A stretch of DNA of 64,000 nucleotides from Alcaligenes sp. SORT26 (GTDB lineage: Bacteria; Pseudomonadota; Gammaproteobacteria; Burkholderiales; Burkholderiaceae_B): positions 3,224,001 through 3,288,000 of the forward strand of contig NZ_CP070975.1 of the NCBI RefSeq assembly GCF_017377875.1. Reading direction: 5' to 3'. The notes under the pieces were generated by a model. It was not told the origin of the DNA. It made no database searches and saw nothing but the letters and a program-made list of their open reading frames with translations. The position numbers and the translations under genes are program-made. Positions 9,253-18,220 of this stretch are shown one piece after another (position 1 is the first letter of the stretch; each line of letters opens with the position of its first letter).

Positions 9253-9936
9253 TTAGGCTACTTCAGGCAGGACTTCAGCCACGTAGGTATGACGGATGCT
9301 GCGTTCGCGGCGGGGGTCATACAACTCCATGGTGAACTGGGCGGCTGGGCGAATGCCACCGATGGCACCCACGGTGCCGCAGGTCATGCCGAAGCCTTCA
9401 GGCATGGTGGCGGACTGGAAGTAGCCTTCGATCAGTTCCAGCGGGTTCTTCAGGGTGGACAAAGGACCGTCTTGATACAGAACTTCTTTGCCGTCTTCCT
9501 GAATGTAGGCGCGGATGATCAGCTCGTCCCAGTACTCGGCCACGTCGCTGAACAACCAGGCTTCGCGAGCAACAGGCTTGGCGCAGATCTGCTTGGACAA
9601 GGCTACGCTGTGCGCTTCCAGAACGCGATCGGTGTGGTCCGAGGCCAGGCTGACCAGCAGGCGACCCTGGTGGTTGAACACAAACACTTCGGTTTCACCG
9701 GAGGAACCTGCACCAACGACCTGGATGTCTGCATCCTGGATCATCTGGTTGGCGGCGATGCGGTAGTACAGCGGCACCGAGCTTGGGCGGGGCACGCCCA
9801 GCTCGGCCAGTTCTTCAATGTGATGCTCGATGGCAGCCAGATCGCGGCCAGCCCAGCCAGCCACGATGCAGTGCTGCAAATCAGCTTCGATGATTTCAGT
9901 ATGGGTGGCCTGGGCCAGTTCAAAAGTCAAACGCAT
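9253..9936 (-). CDS. DUF2848 family protein
   Basis: A 227-residue protein that I recognise as DUF2848, a family without an established function. It begins MRLTFELAQATHTEIIEADLQ. Conserved-looking parts are VVGAGSSGETEVFVF, ASDHTDR near residue 97, and a C-terminal EGFGMTCGTVGAIGGI. There is no signal peptide or membrane helix. The general shape with acidic residues around GETEVF could fit a fumarylacetoacetate-hydrolase-like metal enzyme, but this is only a guess. It lies between the TRAP large permease and the amidase, which places it in the same catabolic pathway. Confidence 0.72.
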   Translation of the reverse strand: MRLTFELAQATHTEIIEADLQHCIVAGWAGRDLAAIEHHIEELAELGVPRPSSVPLYYRIAANQMIQDADIQVVGAGSSGETEVFVFNHQGRLLVSLASDHTDRVLEAHSVALSKQICAKPVAREAWLFSDVAEYWDELIIRAYIQEDGKEVLYQDGPLSTLKNPLELIEGYFQSATMPEGFGMTCGTVGAIGGIRPAAQFTMELYDPRRERSIRHTYVAEVLPEVA

Positions 9937-9968
9937 AGCAGTACTCGTTTACTCAAAGACAGATTGGA

Positions 9969-11252
9969 TTAACCGAACAGGCGTGGCAACCACAAAGCCA
10001 GATCCGGGAAGATAGCCAACAGGCCTACCATTGCCAGCAGCATGATCACAAAAGGCAGGCTGCCGATCATGACGTCGTTCATGCTGCCGCTCTTGCGCAG
10101 GCTTTGAACCACAAACAGGTTCAGACCAACAGGCGGAGTGATCAGGGCCACTTCCACCAGAATAATGATGGCGATACCCAGCCAGACCGGGTCAAAGCCC
10201 AGGGCAATCATGATGGGAGCCACGATCGGGATGGTGGTGATCATCATGGACAAGGTTTCCATGAAGCAGCCCAGCACCAGATAGAACACCACGATGATCA
10301 GCAGCATGACCATGGGCGAGACGCCCAGGCCAGTAATGGCATCGGTCAGCGCATTGGTCAGGCCAGTAGCGGCCATCACAAAGTTCAGGAAAGCGGAACC
10401 GATCACGATCAGCATGATCATGGCGGTGGCTTTCATGGTGCCTTCCAGCACTTCTTTGATCATGTTCCAGCTCATGCGACCCGAGAAAGCGGCCAGGATC
10501 AACGCACCCACGACTCCCAATGCAGCGGCTTCGGTTGGGGTGGCAATACCGGCGTAAATCGAACCCACGACCAGCAGGAAGATGCCCAGAGGAGGAACCA
10601 GATGCACCAGGCTGGCAAAACGCTGGCCCCAGGAGGCACGGATTTTGGCGCCGCCCCATTTGGGTTTGACCATGCAGGCGGCCGCGATGGCCAGCATGAA
10701 CAGCAAGGCCATGCCCAGACCGGGGATGATGCCCGCCAGATACAGCTTGGGTACGGAGGTATTGGTCAGCACGCCGTAGATCACCAGGTTGATCGAAGGC
10801 GGAATCAGAATGCCCAAGGTGCCACCAGCGGCCAGACTACCCAGGAACAGAGGCTCGTTATAGCCTTGCTTCTTGATCTGCGGCAGGGCCACGGTGCCCA
10901 CGGTAGCGGCGGTGGCGACGCTGGAGCCGGAGGTGGCAGCAAACAGGGCGCTGGCACCGATATTGGCGTGCATCAGGCCACCGGGCAGCCAGGACAGCCA
11001 CAGGCTCATGGCGTTGTACATGCGTTCAGCCATACCGGAGCGCAGCAAAATCTCGCCCAGCATGATGAACAGAGGAATAGCGACCAGCAGGAATTCGTTG
11101 CTGGTGCCCCAGGAAATTTCACCCAATGCGCCGGTCAGCGGCAGCATGGAATACAGCGGGTCCAGAATCAGGCCCAAAACACCCAGAGCAGCGCCCACGG
11201 GAATGCTCAGCCCAATCAGAACGAGCAAGAGAGTCAGTGCGGTGGTAATCAT
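9969..11252 (-). CDS. TRAP transporter large permease (DctM type)
   Basis: A 427-residue inner-membrane protein with about 12 hydrophobic segments, the DctM subunit of a tripartite ATP-independent periplasmic transporter. It couples ion gradients to solute uptake from the binding protein. Family motifs include PLFIMLGEILLRSGMAERMY, SGSSVATAATVG, GGTLGILIPPS and GIATPTEAAALG. The ATG overlaps the dctQ stop codon (ATGA), with AAGGAG 8 bases upstream. Confidence 0.95.
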   Translation of the reverse strand: MITTALTLLLVLIGLSIPVGAALGVLGLILDPLYSMLPLTGALGEISWGTSNEFLLVAIPLFIMLGEILLRSGMAERMYNAMSLWLSWLPGGLMHANIGASALFAATSGSSVATAATVGTVALPQIKKQGYNEPLFLGSLAAGGTLGILIPPSINLVIYGVLTNTSVPKLYLAGIIPGLGMALLFMLAIAAACMVKPKWGGAKIRASWGQRFASLVHLVPPLGIFLLVVGSIYAGIATPTEAAALGVVGALILAAFSGRMSWNMIKEVLEGTMKATAMIMLIVIGSAFLNFVMAATGLTNALTDAITGLGVSPMVMLLIIVVFYLVLGCFMETLSMMITTIPIVAPIMIALGFDPVWLGIAIIILVEVALITPPVGLNLFVVQSLRKSGSMNDVMIGSLPFVIMLLAMVGLLAIFPDLALWLPRLFG

Positions 11253-11869
11253 TTGGCGTCTCCTTGCACCATGCGTTTGCCAGCCTCGGCTTCTTCAGAG
11301 GCTTCTTCCTGGGTGCTACGGATACCGCACAGGGACTGAATACCGGCCAGGTCGCCCGTAATCAGAGCCAGACTGGAGCGCAACAGCATCAGGGCCAGGA
11401 CAATACACAGCCAGATCAGACCAGCCACCCACAGAAACTGGGGAATCCACAAGGGTGTGCCCATCGCCGTGTTGGCGGTGGATTGGTTAACCCAGGAGAT
11501 ATCTGCCACGCTGGTGGCATACAAGGTTAGATACACAATAAAGACCGACAGGGCGACCAGGGCAATCCAGTCCAACAGGGCGGCAAGGCGCACGGGCAGA
11601 TGCTGGTAGATGGCATCGATACGGATATTGGCACGTTGCAAGGTTGCAAAGGACAAGGCCCAGGAGATGCTGATGGCAAAGGCATAGCCAGACAACTCAT
11701 CGGAGCCGCCTAGCGAGCGTCCGCTGAATTTTCGGAACAGCACATCGGCCGTGATATAGAGAGCGCTGAGCAAGGTCAGGCTGCCAGCAAACCAGATGGC
11801 GTAGCGCGACAGATTGGTAGCACCAGCCAGCAGGCGGTTAAGCATGGCGAATTTTTCGGTATTTTCCAT
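11249..11869 (-). CDS. TRAP transporter small permease (DctQ type)
   Basis: A 206-residue inner-membrane protein with four predicted helices, the DctQ subunit that scaffolds the large permease. A family motif is GGSDELSGYAFAISISWALSFATLQRAN, here near residues 55-80. The polar C-terminal tail is longer than average. Translation of the large permease is coupled through a 4-base overlap. An internal ATG at 11845 is an alternative start; neither has a clear ribosome-binding site. Confidence 0.9.
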   Translation of the reverse strand: MENTEKFAMLNRLLAGATNLSRYAIWFAGSLTLLSALYITADVLFRKFSGRSLGGSDELSGYAFAISISWALSFATLQRANIRIDAIYQHLPVRLAALLDWIALVALSVFIVYLTLYATSVADISWVNQSTANTAMGTPLWIPQFLWVAGLIWLCIVLALMLLRSSLALITGDLAGIQSLCGIRSTQEEASEEAEAGKRMVQGDAK

Positions 11870-11933
11870 GGCGTCTAACCCGTATAGGGTTCAGGGAACA
11901 TATAAATGGACAGTAGGCCCTGGAGACAGGGTG

Positions 11934-11982
11934 GGCCCAGGTGCTGGGCCGCCAACCAACGCGAGGGGTAGCGTCGGTTGGC
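11934..11982. repeat. Two tandem hairpins between dctP and dctQ
   Basis: Hairpin A is GCCAACCAACGC, 8-base loop, GCGTCGGTTGGC (11951-11982; 12 pairs with one G-U). Hairpin B is GGCCCAG, GTG, CTGGGCC (11934-11950). No T-run follows. Placed just after the binding-protein gene, such structures usually protect the upstream mRNA from 3' exonucleases or attenuate read-through, so that the binding protein outnumbers the permease. Confidence 0.65.
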
Positions 11983-11999
11983 AGTGACATCAAGTCAGA

Positions 12000-13046
12000 T
12001 TACTTCTTGGCTTCAAAACCCAGGATCGGGCTCAGGCTGGCGTTAAAGGCAGCCACGGTGTCAGCGGAGCTACGCTCGGCCCACTTGGGCACCACGGTTT
12101 CGCTCATGACTTTTTTCAGCAGCTCACGGTCAGCGTCGGTAGGCTTGACCAGAGTCATCTTGCCTTTCAGAGGCTGGGTGCAAGCGTCAGCGCCGGTGTT
12201 GCAGTCATAACCTTCCTGCGTTTCCTTGGCGGCAGCGGCCCAGATGTCTTCGGTCATGGTCTTGATGTTGCTGGCCAGGAACTCTTGTACCTTAGGATCA
12301 AGCTTGTTCCAGTTGCCCAGGTTGGCAGCGTGAATCTGCTGGTTCCAGTTGATGGGCATTTCGTACAGGCTGGAGCTGACTTCGTACCACTTGGCCGAGT
12401 AGCCGGACATGGAGCCGGTAATGGCGCAATCGACCACACCGTTTTGCAGTGCAGGAACCACTTCACCAAATGGGATGGTTACGCTGTTGCCGCCCAGAGC
12501 CTGAACGAATTCAGCCTGTGTACGGCTGCTGGTACGCACTTTCTTGCCTTTCAGATCGCTCAGGCCGTTGAAGTTGCCGTTGCAAAACAGAACCTGGGCA
12601 GGGTAGGTGGAGAAACCCAGTACCTTGACGTTGTTCTTGGCGTAGAACTGCTCGTAAGCAGGGGTGAAGGCTTCGGTCAGCTTCTTGGCCACTTCGATAT
12701 CGGGAGCCAGGCCAGCCAGGTCGATGGCTTCGTTAATGGAGTTGTCGCTGGCGAAGTAGGCCAGCGTTGCTGTACCAAAAGGAATCACGCCTTGACCGAT
12801 CAAGCGCATGATTTCAGGACCTTTCAGGCCCATGTCGTTAAAGCCCTTGATATCAGCGGTGATCTGGCCACCGGACAGCTCAGGCACTTTCTTGGCCCAG
12901 AAGGGCTGCTCTGTGTTCTGGTAGGCAGTCAGGTTGCTCAAGCCACCGACAACTTTCAGGGAAGTCTTGGGCAGCTCCTGGGCCATCGTGGCAGAGCCCA
13001 GGGCCAGGGAGCCTAAAGCCAGGGAGGTCAGTACGATTTTTTTCAT
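12000..13046 (-). CDS. TRAP transporter substrate-binding protein (DctP type)
   Basis: A 348-residue periplasmic binding protein. The signal peptide MKKIVLTSLALGSLALGSATMA is cut near AQ/E. The DctP fold is recognised from FWAKKVPELSGGQITADIKGF, the ligand region LSDLKGKKVRTSSRTQAEFVQALGG (the Arg-rich stretch contains the carboxylate-binding Arg expected in this family) and TIPFGEVVPALQNGVVDCAIT. TAGGAGC lies upstream of the ATG. The ligand is probably an organic acid, by family habit. Confidence 0.93.
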   Translation of the reverse strand: MKKIVLTSLALGSLALGSATMAQELPKTSLKVVGGLSNLTAYQNTEQPFWAKKVPELSGGQITADIKGFNDMGLKGPEIMRLIGQGVIPFGTATLAYFASDNSINEAIDLAGLAPDIEVAKKLTEAFTPAYEQFYAKNNVKVLGFSTYPAQVLFCNGNFNGLSDLKGKKVRTSSRTQAEFVQALGGNSVTIPFGEVVPALQNGVVDCAITGSMSGYSAKWYEVSSSLYEMPINWNQQIHAANLGNWNKLDPKVQEFLASNIKTMTEDIWAAAAKETQEGYDCNTGADACTQPLKGKMTLVKPTDADRELLKKVMSETVVPKWAERSSADTVAAFNASLSPILGFEAKK

Positions 13047-13162
13047 AAGGTGCTCCTAATAGCGGTCCAGCGGTATGGTTGATAGATTGCGCTCCCTGGT
13101 TGGCAGGGAGCTGCATATTGAAACCAAAGGGGTGACCGGTTTTTGTGCCGGTCAAAACTTGC

Positions 13163-13966
13163 TTACAGCGCGGCCAGCCGTGTGTTGGGCAGGTCCGTAA
13201 TCAACATATGGCCAGGGGCATGCGTGATACAAAACTGCGGCTTGGCCTGGGCGGCGACGGCTTGAGGGGTAACGCCGCAAGCCCAGAAAACGGGTAATTC
13301 GTCGGGGCCGACTGGCACTGCATCGCCATAGTCGGGGTGTTGCAGATCGCTGATTCCGATCAGGGACGGGTCGCCGATATGAACCGGGGCACCGTGCACG
13401 GACGGAAAGCGCGAGGTGATCTGAATCGCACGGATGGCATCAGCGGCACGCATGGGGCGCATCGATACCACCAGAGGGCCAGACAAACGCTGCGTGCCCT
13501 GGGTCTGGATCGAACTGCGATACATGGGCACATTCACCCCTGCACTGATATGGCGCACATCAATTCCGTCGGCCAGCAGCGCTTCTTCAAAGGAGAAGGA
13601 GCAGCCAATCAGAAAGGACACCAGATCATCGCGCCAGACATCTTCAATGCTCAGAGGCTCAGCGCTGAGCTCGCCGTTCTGCCAGACACGGTAACGAGGG
13701 AAGTCCGTGCGCAGATCAATCGAGCCACCCAGGGTGGGAACCTGAAATTGGCCGGGTTCCGTCACTGCCAATAAAGGGCAGGGTTTGGGGTTGCGCTGAC
13801 AAAACAGCAAGAACTCATCGGCCCAGTCTTTAGGCAGAATCATCAGGTTGGCCTGCACATAGCCTGCGGCCAGTCCTGCGGTAGGACCAGTATGGGTTTC
13901 TTGACGGATCAGCTCGCGGCATTTTTCAGCCTCGGGCGCCAGCACAGGCAGGGTTTGCAGGTTCAT
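13163..13966 (-). CDS. DUF1445 putative hydro-lyase (YcsI / D-glutamate-cyclase-like family)
   Basis: A 267-residue protein of the YcsI/DUF1445 family. A distant eukaryotic member is D-glutamate cyclase, and bacterial ones are annotated putative hydro-lyases. Visible family segments are [62 protein letters not shown] and [10 protein letters not shown] start at ATG 13966; the in-frame GTG at 13981 is possible. As first structural gene after the LysR regulator and directly ahead of dctP, it probably acts on the imported solute. The reaction is not known. Confidence 0.82.
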   Translation of the reverse strand: MNLQTLPVLAPEAEKCRELIRQETHTGPTAGLAAGYVQANLMILPKDWADEFLLFCQRNPKPCPLLAVTEPGQFQVPTLGGSIDLRTDFPRYRVWQNGELSAEPLSIEDVWRDDLVSFLIGCSFSFEEALLADGIDVRHISAGVNVPMYRSSIQTQGTQRLSGPLVVSMRPMRAADAIRAIQITSRFPSVHGAPVHIGDPSLIGISDLQHPDYGDAVPVGPDELPVFWACGVTPQAVAAQAKPQFCITHAPGHMLITDLPNTRLAAL

Positions 13967-14064
13967 GATGACCACTCGCACAAAGGGGGTTGATCACAGC
14001 CTCGGATTGCAACCGATCAGATAATGTGTGTCCAATCGTATGTTTGAATCCTAGGCCATAAGGA

Positions 14065-14964
14065 TTACTTATCGGACTGCACGTATTGTTGCGCGATTTC
14101 TTGCGCGTGATTGGCAACGACTCGGGCAATATGGCTGTCCGGCGAGTCCATCCAACAGGCAAAAAATTCGATGGCAGGCAAAGGCTGATCCACCTTCAAA
14201 AGACGCAGTTTTCCCTCGGAAAGCTCGTCTTTTATGACCTCGGGAGCCAGCACGCTGGGACCCATGGCATGACGTGTCATTTGCACAATAGTGCTTAGCG
14301 ATGCACTGCCAAAAATACGTGGGGATTTGACGCCAGCACGCAGCAAGGCTTCGCGTGTGGCCAGGTAAGGAACGCTACCGGAAGGGTAGGTGATTACAGG
14401 GTAAACCCCTAGCTCTGAAACACTGACTTTTCGCCCGTGCAGCTTCAATTCCGGGCTGGCGACCCAGCCTAACTGATAAGCACAAAGTCGAATGCATTGT
14501 TCTTTAGGGTCTTGGCCTACGCCCACAATCATGGCCATATCAATCTGGAAGCTGGCCAGTTGCTGACGCAGCACGCTGGTGGTGTCGACATGGATCTCGA
14601 TCACCAAGGCCGGGTATTCCTGATGCAGCTTGTCGATCAGTTCATGCAACCAGGTTTGCACGATGGTTTCAGCCACGCCCAAACGCAGCAGTCCGCGAAT
14701 GGCATTCTGCTCTTTGGCTGCGCGCAGCATCTCGGTGCGCAAGTCCAGCATGCGCTGGGCGTGCGACAGGAGCTCCTGACCTTTGTCGGTCAGTTTGATG
14801 CCCCGGGCGCCCCGATCAAACAAGCGCAGCTCCAGGCTGGATTCCAGCCCAGCGATGCGCTGAGAGATAGACGGTTGGGTTGTGTTGAGTTTTTCGGCAG
14901 CCGCCCGGAAACCGCCAAGCTCGGCAACCCATACAAAGGCTTCGATCTGTTTGAGATCAATCAT
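14065..14964 (-). CDS. LysR-family transcriptional regulator
   Basis: A 299-residue regulator. The N-terminal winged helix-turn-helix starts MIDLKQIEAFVWVAELGGFRAAAEKLNTTQPSISQRIAGLE, and an effector-binding periplasmic-binding-protein-like domain spans about 90-295. The ATG at 14964 is chosen because the domain begins there; longer in-frame starts add unlike sequence. It lies 98 bases upstream of the DUF1445 gene on the same strand, so it may be cotranscribed with the TRAP/amidase genes and control them. The effector is likely the transported solute or a breakdown product (inference). Confidence 0.9.
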   Translation of the reverse strand: MIDLKQIEAFVWVAELGGFRAAAEKLNTTQPSISQRIAGLESSLELRLFDRGARGIKLTDKGQELLSHAQRMLDLRTEMLRAAKEQNAIRGLLRLGVAETIVQTWLHELIDKLHQEYPALVIEIHVDTTSVLRQQLASFQIDMAMIVGVGQDPKEQCIRLCAYQLGWVASPELKLHGRKVSVSELGVYPVITYPSGSVPYLATREALLRAGVKSPRIFGSASLSTIVQMTRHAMGPSVLAPEVIKDELSEGKLRLLKVDQPLPAIEFFACWMDSPDSHIARVVANHAQEIAQQYVQSDK

Positions 14965-15050
14965 GTTCCGGTCCAGAAAATAGGCAGTCTTATTATGCCT
15001 GATGGCTCTTGAGGCGCAGAGCGAGAGCAGACGGATATTTTTCGGCATCT

Positions 15051-15081
15051 TTGTTTGATTGGACGCGGCCACCACTATAAT
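15051..15081 (+). promoter_or_regulatory. Promoter placing the waaC transcript start at or near its ATG
   Basis: A perfect -10 hexamer TATAAT lies at 15076-15081, only 6 bases before the waaC ATG. -35 candidates are TTGTTT (15051, spacer 19) and TTGATT (15055, spacer 15). Transcription would begin about at the ATG, giving a leaderless mRNA. No Shine-Dalgarno sequence is present. Confidence 0.45.
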
Positions 15082-15087
15082 TCGCCC

Positions 15088-16089
15088 ATGACTTGCAAGA
15101 TATTGATTGTGCGTACGTCCTCATTGGGAGATCTGGTGCATATGCTGCCAGCGATCTCGGACATTGCACGCCATGTGCCCGGTGCACAGATTGATTGGCT
15201 CGTAGAAGAGAGCTTTGCCCAGATTCCTGGTTGGCATCCAGCCGTAAATGAAGTGATCCCGGTCGCACACCGGCGCTGGCGCAAACAATGGTGGTCTGCG
15301 CAGACGCGTCAGGAAAGGGCCGTACTGCGTGAGCAGTTGCAATCGCGTCAATACGATGTGGTTCTGGATATGCAGGCCCTGATGAAATCCATCTGGCTGG
15401 TGCGGCAGACCAAAGGTCGTCGTCATGGTTTGGACTGGAAGTCCGCGCGTGAGCCATTAGCCTCGCTTTTTTATGATGTGCGCCATCGTGTCGGCTTCTG
15501 GCAGCCTGCCGTGTTTCGTCAGCGCAGCCTGGCAGCCTCGGCCTTTGGTTATCAGTTTGACGGTGCACCGGACTTTGGTTTGCAGGGTCTGGCGGCGCAA
15601 GCGCCCAAGGATGAGGATCCTTACGCCATCATCATGCCCTCGGCCAGCCGGGACGATAAGCTCTGGGAGCCGGAGAACTGGCAACAGGTGTTTGATCGTT
15701 TGCAGGGTGAAGGGATGGCATTGCGATTGCTGGCAGGCAGCCCCGCCGAGTCAGAGCGAGCCGAGGCATTGATTGCAGGCCGTGCTCAGGCTCAGGTAAT
15801 GCCCAGGATGGATTTGACGCCTATCGCCTTGCAATTGGCCGGTGCGCAAGTCATGGTGGGGCTGGACAGTGGTTTGACGCACTTGTCGGCCGGTTTGGGT
15901 CGTCCCACTATCGGTATCTATAAAGCATCCACGCCCGTACGTACTCCCTTGGAAGGCTCGGCCTATACAGCCAGTCTGGGCGAACGCGGGCATCCTCCTT
16001 CGGCTGAAACCGTACTCTGTGCCATCGAGCAGGCGCTGGGTCGGACAACAGCGCCTGAAGGGGTCTCGCTAGCGTCACAAAAAAGCTAG
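15088..16089 (+). CDS. waaC: Lipopolysaccharide heptosyltransferase I
   Basis: A 333-residue glycosyltransferase (GT9) that adds the first L-glycero-D-manno-heptose to Kdo2-lipid A at the cytoplasmic face of the inner membrane. Seen: KILIVRTSSLGDLVHMLPA at the N terminus, IDWLVEESFAQIP, and the sugar-nucleotide-binding region VMVGLDSGLTHLSAGLGRPTIGIY near the C terminus. The ATG at 15088 fits the family start. It is divergent from the LysR gene and followed by waaA, so two inner-core LPS steps are adjacent. Confidence 0.93.
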   Translation: MTCKILIVRTSSLGDLVHMLPAISDIARHVPGAQIDWLVEESFAQIPGWHPAVNEVIPVAHRRWRKQWWSAQTRQERAVLREQLQSRQYDVVLDMQALMKSIWLVRQTKGRRHGLDWKSAREPLASLFYDVRHRVGFWQPAVFRQRSLAASAFGYQFDGAPDFGLQGLAAQAPKDEDPYAIIMPSASRDDKLWEPENWQQVFDRLQGEGMALRLLAGSPAESERAEALIAGRAQAQVMPRMDLTPIALQLAGAQVMVGLDSGLTHLSAGLGRPTIGIYKASTPVRTPLEGSAYTASLGERGHPPSAETVLCAIEQALGRTTAPEGVSLASQKS

Positions 16090-16156
16090 TTTGACTGTCA
16101 CGGTCAATTCGTTTTTTTGTGAGCAGGCTTTGTGCTTACAATACGCGGTGCTAAGG

Positions 16157-16190
16157 GGCCTGCGGCCCCGCTTGGGCGCAGGCCTTTTTT
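16157..16190 (+). terminator. Intrinsic terminator after waaC
   Basis: GGCCTGCG, 12-base loop, CGCAGGCC, then TTTTTT. It lies between waaC and waaA, so the two genes are not simply one operon; waaA probably has its own promoter or depends on read-through. Confidence 0.8.
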
Positions 16191-16274
16191 CTGCCCCACC
16201 GCATCTTCTGTCTTTCTTCCCGACATCGCTAAGCCTGGCTTAGCTGCTGTTGATTTCGTACCGAGGCTTTGCGG

Positions 16275-17609
16275 GTGAACCGATTTTTTTATACCGCCTC
16301 TATTCGCATTCTGGCTCCAGCCTTGATGGCCTGGATGGGTTTGCGTGCCCGTCGAGCAGGTGGTGAGTGGCAGGTACTGTCGGGCCCCCGTTTTGGCTTT
16401 TATGGTGCCCTGCCAGCCCCTGAAAAAGCACCGGTGTGGGTTCATGCGGTTAGTCTCGGTGAAACGCGGGCTGCCCAGCCTTTGATTCGTGCCTTGCTGG
16501 ATCAGGGCGAGACGGTCTTGCTGACGCATATGACAGTGACGGGTCGTACCGAAGGTGCGAATGCGTTTGCGGCCGAGATTGCCAGTGGTCAATTGTTGCA
16601 GCAATGGCTGCCTTACGACTTTCCAGGCTCGGTACGGCGTTTTTTTGCCCATTACCGTCCTTGTGCTGGCGTGCTGATCGAACGTGAAGTGTGGCCCAAC
16701 TTGCTGGCCACTGCGCAGCGTCAAGGCGTCCCCATGATGCTGGCCAGTGCCCGATTTTCTGAAAACGCCCTGCGTACCAGCTTGAAAGCCGGTTCGGTGA
16801 TGCGTAGAGCCTATCGATCTTTCAAGCTGATTTACGCCCAAAGCCTGGCTGATGCCCAGCGTTTGGAGTTGGCTGGCGCGCAGGGTGTGCGAGTGTCCGG
16901 CAATTTGAAGTTTGATGTGGTGTTGCCGCAAGACAAGATTGAGCGTGGTCGAGGCTTTGCCAGTGCGTTGGGACGGCGCGTGGTTGTGATCGCCAGTACA
17001 CGCGAGACCGAACACGCCGACTTCACGGATGCCATCGCCCATTACCTGCGTCGCGAACGTGAGCATGGTAGCGAGTTGCATAGCCCGGTGCTGTTCGTCT
17101 TGATTCCACGTCACCCAGAGCGCTTTGATGAAGCCGCTGATTATTTGAACCAGCTCGGATTGCGTTCGGTGCGACGTAGTGAACTGCTGGAGCAGGGCGA
17201 TACCAGTACCAGTGCCATTCAGGCGTGCCGTGAAGTGGACGTCCTGCTAGGCGATACCATCGGTGAAATGCACTGGTATTACGGCCTGGCGCGGGTAGCG
17301 ATCGTGGCGGGCAGCTTCCAGCCTTTGGGCGGACAGAACTTTATCGAGGCTTGTGCCGTTGGTGTGCCCGTGATCGTGGGCCCGCATACTCATAATTTCG
17401 CCCAGGCGATGCAAGATGCCATGCAGGCAGGGGCTGCCATACGCGCTAGTACGCCGGCCTTGGCACTACAGCAGGCAGTGGAGCTGGTGGATGATCCGGC
17501 CCGGCATCACAAGATGGCCGATGCGGGTTTGCATTGGGTCCAGATGCATGAAGGCGCGGTGCAACGTGTTCTTTCTGGACTAGCGCAAATTCGCGATTCA
17601 AATACGTAG
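16275..17609 (+). CDS. waaA: 3-deoxy-D-manno-octulosonic acid (Kdo) transferase
   Basis: A 444-residue GT30 enzyme, inner-membrane anchored by its N terminus, that transfers Kdo from CMP-Kdo to lipid IVA. Motifs seen: RFGFYG, WVHAVSLGETRAAQPLIRALL (catalytic-Glu region), WLPYDFPGSVRRFFAHY, LIEREVWPNLL, GDTIGEMHWYYGLARVAIVAGSF and GGQNFIEACAVGVPVIVGPHTHNF. I use the GTG start because GAGG lies 9 bases upstream; the TTG six bases earlier is the alternative. Confidence 0.94.
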   Translation: MNRFFYTASIRILAPALMAWMGLRARRAGGEWQVLSGPRFGFYGALPAPEKAPVWVHAVSLGETRAAQPLIRALLDQGETVLLTHMTVTGRTEGANAFAAEIASGQLLQQWLPYDFPGSVRRFFAHYRPCAGVLIEREVWPNLLATAQRQGVPMMLASARFSENALRTSLKAGSVMRRAYRSFKLIYAQSLADAQRLELAGAQGVRVSGNLKFDVVLPQDKIERGRGFASALGRRVVVIASTRETEHADFTDAIAHYLRREREHGSELHSPVLFVLIPRHPERFDEAADYLNQLGLRSVRRSELLEQGDTSTSAIQACREVDVLLGDTIGEMHWYYGLARVAIVAGSFQPLGGQNFIEACAVGVPVIVGPHTHNFAQAMQDAMQAGAAIRASTPALALQQAVELVDDPARHHKMADAGLHWVQMHEGAVQRVLSGLAQIRDSNT

Positions 17610-17701
17610 ATTCTTATTAGTTAATAAGTATTTGGTTTTTACGCGTTTTGATATTTGTGGCGTGTTGTAGACAGCTTGCCTTGATTTGAATCAAGTTAAA
17701 T

Positions 17702-17729
17702 AAAAAAGCCCGCATAAGCGGGCTTTTTT
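17702..17729. terminator. Bidirectional terminator between waaA and the csp gene
   Basis: AAAAAAGCCCGC, ATAA, GCGGGCTTTTTT. The symmetric A and T runs allow termination of both convergent genes. Confidence 0.93.
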
Positions 17730-17756
17730 GAGATCTAAAAACTGATCGAAATCGAT

Positions 17757-17966
17757 TTACAGTTTTTGGATGCTCTTAGCTTGTGGACCCTTTTGGCCTT
17801 CAGCCGACACGTACGAAACGCGTTGGTTTTCTTCCAAGGATTTAAAGCCCGTGCCCAAGATGTCGGAATGGTGAACGAAAAGATCTTTGCCACCGTTGTC
17901 GGGGGAGATAAAGCCGTAGCCTTTTTCGTTATTGAACCATTTCACGATACCGGTTTCTGTTTGCAT
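17757..17966 (-). CDS. Cold-shock domain protein (CspA family)
   Basis: A 69-residue single cold-shock domain that binds single-stranded RNA and acts as an RNA chaperone. RNP1 (KGYGFI) and RNP2 (DLFVHH) are intact. I choose the second ATG ([11 protein letters not shown]) because AGGG is then 9 bases upstream; the ATG at 17975 would place the AGGGA immediately before it. The numbered csp paralogue cannot be assigned. Confidence 0.93.
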   Translation of the reverse strand: MQTETGIVKWFNNEKGYGFISPDNGGKDLFVHHSDILGTGFKSLEENQRVSYVSAEGQKGPQAKSIQKL

Positions 17967-18220
17967 TTCCTGCATTCCCTAAAAATGACGAGCAATCTGC
18001 TCAAAAAAGATTGTCAAGATGTAAAAATCAGGGCAATGAGTATTAGAAACAATACCGTATTGAACAAACTTCGACGAACTTGAAATCCTGCACCGCCAAT
18101 CGTAGGGGGTATTTAACCTGTAAGTCAAGCTAAATCGACCCTCTGCGTGGTTTTCAGGCAGTGTTTGATCAACAATTACAACTAAGCTTGTTTCCCGTAC
18201 GGACCCCTCTGCGCCCCTCG
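17967..18220. other. Leader/promoter region of the csp gene
   Basis: 254 bases with no gene. On the minus strand a possible promoter is TTGTTC (18062-18067 complement), 16-base spacer, TAATAC (18040-18045 complement). It overlaps a 13-bp inverted repeat CAATAC-C-GTATTG at 18051-18063 that could be an operator. That promoter would give a leader of about 65 bases before the coding sequence. Confidence 0.35.

Noticed and set aside
16117-16142. A promoter for waaA around TACAAT at 16137
   Set aside because: The only upstream TTG hexamer has a 14-base spacer, and the terminator at 16157 follows immediately.
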